Shown here: piece by piece, positions 7,268 through 8,745 of the stretch
Layout: each line of letters begins with the position of its first letter
How positions within the stretch are numbered: position 1 is the first letter of the stretch
NCBI GenBank assembly: GCA_900542385.1
Contig: UQNP01000070.1
Span: 1 to 8,745, forward strand
DNA from: an uncultured Eubacterium sp.
Lineage (GTDB): Bacteria > Bacillota > Clostridia > Peptostreptococcales > Anaerovoracaceae
Direction: 5' to 3'
Length of the DNA: 8,745 nt
The notes under the pieces: generated by a model
What the model saw: only the letters and a program-made list of their open reading frames with translations
Databases searched by the model: none
What the model was told of the DNA's origin: nothing
Position numbers and translations under genes: made by a program

Positions 7268-8387
7268 TTTTTACCTCGCTTTCCATAAGTATGTCATTTC
7301 CTAAAACGGTCAGCTTAGGAGCGGAGAATTCATAAGCTTCATTCGGTGAGTCGATCCCTTCTCCCATGACAGGGGAGGGAGCGCCTGCGCCGCCGAAAAT
7401 CTTCGGCGCCACGTATATCTGTACTTTGTTTACTATGCCGCTTTTGAGAGCTGACCAGTTGATCCCTCCGCCGCCTTCTATTATCACGCTGTCTATCTCA
7501 AGAGCTGCCAGTTTTTTCATCAGAAGCTTCATATCCAGCATTCCTTCCATTGATGGGATATGGATGATTTCACAGCCTGCTTTTTTGAGATCTTCTGCTT
7601 TGTTCATCCATGCTGTATCTTGTGAATAAGAAATTAGTCTGCTGGTGTCCGATGCTATGATGGTTCTGTATTCTTTGGCAGTGCGGACTATCTGAGAAGT
7701 CATTGGCACAGAAAGATCAGTATCACATATTATGCGGACGGGGCTTCTTCCATTTGGGATACGGCAGGTGAGGAGAGGGTCGTCTTTGAGTACGGTGCCG
7801 ATACCGACAAGTATTGCAGAATATCTGTTTCTGTCGCTGTGGACTTTAGCGCGGGCAGCTTCTCCTGTTATCCATTTTGATTTGTCGCTTTTTGTAGCTA
7901 TTTTGCCGTCGTATGTCATAGCGTATTTCAGTATCACATATGGAAGTGACTTGGTGATGTAATGAAAGAAGACTTCGTTTATCTCATCACATTCTTTCTT
8001 CATAAATCCCTCGGTGACCTGAATACCGGCTTTTTTCAGTATTCGGCTGCCTCTGCCGTTTACAGACGGATTGGGATCGACAGAGCCGAAATAAACATGT
8101 TTTATGCCTGATGCTATTATTGCATCGGTGCAGGGAGGCTGTTTACCGTAGTGGCAGCATGGCTCCAGTGTCACGTACATTTCCGCACCTTCCGCAGATT
8201 CACTGCATGATAAAAGAGCTGCTCTTTCCGCATGGAGTCCGCCGTATTTTTCGTGATATCCTTCGCCGATTATTTTTCCGTCTTTAACGATGACAGCTCC
8301 CACGAGAGGGTTTGGATTTACATGTCCGCAGCCTTTTACAGCCAGATCCAGAGCTTTTTTCATATAATTTTCTTGTGTTGTCGTCAT
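7248..8387 (-). CDS. ribD: Bifunctional diaminohydroxyphosphoribosylaminopyrimidine deaminase / 5-amino-6-(5-phosphoribosylamino)uracil reductase
   Basis: 379 residues, usual for the fused enzyme. The deaminase domain (about 1-145) has the zinc site H52-A-E54 (GGLHAERAAL) and C77/C86 in LEPCCHYGKQPPCTDA; H52, C77 and C86 bind zinc and E54 shuttles the proton. The reductase domain (about 147-379) has KYAMTYDGKIATKSDKSKWITG, the pyridine-nucleotide-type loop VGIGTVLKDDPLLTCR and EGGGGINWSAL. It carries out steps two and three of riboflavin synthesis. GGAGG (complement of 8398-8402) lies ten bases before the ATG. As first gene of the operon it is the direct target of the FMN riboswitch leader. 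Confidence 0.97.
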   Translation of the reverse strand: MTTTQENYMKKALDLAVKGCGHVNPNPLVGAVIVKDGKIIGEGYHEKYGGLHAERAALLSCSESAEGAEMYVTLEPCCHYGKQPPCTDAIIASGIKHVYFGSVDPNPSVNGRGSRILKKAGIQVTEGFMKKECDEINEVFFHYITKSLPYVILKYAMTYDGKIATKSDKSKWITGEAARAKVHSDRNRYSAILVGIGTVLKDDPLLTCRIPNGRSPVRIICDTDLSVPMTSQIVRTAKEYRTIIASDTSRLISYSQDTAWMNKAEDLKKAGCEIIHIPSMEGMLDMKLLMKKLAALEIDSVIIEGGGGINWSALKSGIVNKVQIYVAPKIFGGAGAPSPVMGEGIDSPNEAYEFSAPKLTVLGNDILMESEVKNVHRNS

Positions 8388-8397
8388 TGCAAATATA

Positions 8398-8422
8398 CCT
8401 CCGCAAGATCATATTTCTTCGG
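8398..8422 (-). promoter_or_regulatory. Hairpin overlapping the ribD Shine-Dalgarno sequence
   Basis: In the transcript CCGAAGA (8422-8416) can pair with UCUUGCGG (8408-8401), leaving one bulged G and a seven-base loop. The first two G of the ribD GGAGG (8402-8398) lie in the stem. CCGAAGA is also complementary to the 5' strand of the riboswitch P1 region (UCUUCGG, 8734-8728). This could be a translational control element; the role is inferred. Confidence 0.4.
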
Positions 8423-8430
8423 TATGCAAT

Positions 8431-8459
8431 AAAAAAACCCGGACTTTTATGACCGGGGC
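8431..8459 (-). terminator. Second leader terminator before ribD
   Basis: In the transcript CCCGG (8457-8453) pairs with CCGGG (8442-8438) around a ten-base loop, and seven U follow (8437-8431). The stem is short, but GC-rich and well placed before the U-run. It lies about 30 bases upstream of the ribD ribosome binding site and is the second terminator-like structure after the riboswitch. Confidence 0.6.
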
Positions 8460-8463
8460 TTTC

Positions 8464-8492
8464 GTCTTAAGGTAAGACAACGGATATATCCG
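8464..8492 (-). other. Two small palindromes between the leader terminators
   Basis: GTCTTA/TAAGAC with a three-base loop (8464-8478) and the perfect 12-bp palindrome CGGATATATCCG (8481-8492) lie back to back. They may be RNA hairpins of the leader or DNA sites. No known regulator or riboswitch class is recognised here. Confidence 0.4.
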
Positions 8493-8505
8493 CGGACATT
8501 TTGCG

Positions 8506-8560
8506 CACATATGAAAAAGTACTTAAAAACCCTGAAACAAAATGTTTCAGGGCATATGTG
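8506..8560 (-). repeat. 8-bp inverted repeat enclosing the first leader terminator
   Basis: CACATATG (8506-8513) and CATATGTG (8553-8560) are perfect inverted copies on either side of the terminator hairpin and its U-tract. In the transcript they could close an outer stem once polymerase has passed the U-tract. The function is unknown. Confidence 0.5.
8525..8552 (-). terminator. Intrinsic terminator downstream of the FMN riboswitch
   Basis: CCCTGAAACA and TGTTTCAGGG form a perfect 10-bp stem with a three-base loop (8552-8530), followed in the transcript by five U (8529-8525). It lies about 43 bases after the aptamer and is the likely expression platform: FMN binding should favour this hairpin and stop rib transcription. 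Confidence 0.85.
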
Positions 8561-8594
8561 AACAAAAAAACACGCAAATAGATACGTTTGTCAT

Positions 8595-8735
8595 ATCTTC
8601 TCTCATCCAGACTTTAACTGTCGGTTTTGGAATCTCACCAAATCCTGATCTGAAAACAAGTCTATGCCTCAGATCCTGCGCTTTCACGCTCGCGGACTTT
8701 ACCGCCGATCGGGAATTTCACCCTGCCCCGAAGAT
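8595..8735 (-). ncRNA. FMN riboswitch (RFN element)
   Basis: Read on the - strand, the conserved RFN blocks appear in order: ATCTTCGGGGCAGGGTGAAA at the 5' end, TTCCCGATCGGCGGTAAAG, TCCGCGAGC, a variable stem, GGATTTGGTGAGATTCCAAA, ACCGACAGTTAAAGTCTGGA, and TGAGAGAAGAT at the 3' end. The terminal ATCTTC/GAAGAT (8735-8730 with 8600-8595) forms P1. The aptamer is complete. Its place upstream of ribD fits feedback control by FMN. Its promoter lies at or beyond the window edge. Confidence 0.97.
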
Positions 8736-8745
8736 TAAAATATTA

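Noticed and set aside
8467..8499. Ten-codon open frame in the riboflavin leader as a leader peptide
   Set aside because: It has no ribosome binding site and no run of regulatory codons, and its coding sequence is built from the two palindromes.
8740..8745. TAATAT on the - strand as the -10 box of the rib operon
   Set aside because: The -35 region would be outside the window and the start would fall just inside the P1 stem, so it cannot be judged here.

Overview
The window looks like chromosomal DNA of a low- to mid-GC Firmicute, most likely an anaerobic, peptide-using Clostridia member. The reasons are strong AGGAGG-type ribosome binding sites, AGA/ATA-rich codons, a YfcC-type carrier beside a PepD dipeptidase, and a Bacillus/Clostridium-style ribD-ribE-ribBA-ribH operon behind an FMN riboswitch. 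This placement is an inference from gene content, not a phylogeny.

Left half (+ strand, 1-4880). A divergent PepV/Sapep-like M20 protein (59-1450) is followed by a 395-base intergenic region. That region holds four copies of a 16-bp dyad (1464-1626), an intrinsic terminator (1732-1772) and a textbook sigma-54 -24/-12 promoter (1771-1787). The promoter faces a YfcC-family membrane carrier (1846-3291) and an intact PepD dipeptidase (3337-4797), which appear to form one operon. A strong hairpin terminator (4837-4878) lies between pepD and the converging riboflavin operon and can serve both strands.

Right half (- strand, 8735 down to 4889). An FMN riboswitch (8595-8735) leads into a roughly 200-base leader with two intrinsic-terminator-like hairpins and a hairpin touching the ribD Shine-Dalgarno sequence. 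Then come ribD, ribE, ribBA and ribH. Together these four genes encode the riboflavin pathway from GTP and ribulose 5-phosphate to riboflavin, apart from the separate phosphatase step.

The least ordinary parts are three. First, the helically phased enhancer-like array with a sigma-54 promoter implies control of a carrier/dipeptidase operon by a bacterial enhancer-binding protein not encoded here. Second, the first M20 protein has lost or altered several metal-binding and substrate-binding positions that its neighbour PepD keeps. Third, the riboswitch leader carries more hairpins than a single termination switch needs. I see no mobile element, CRISPR array, tRNA or rRNA.
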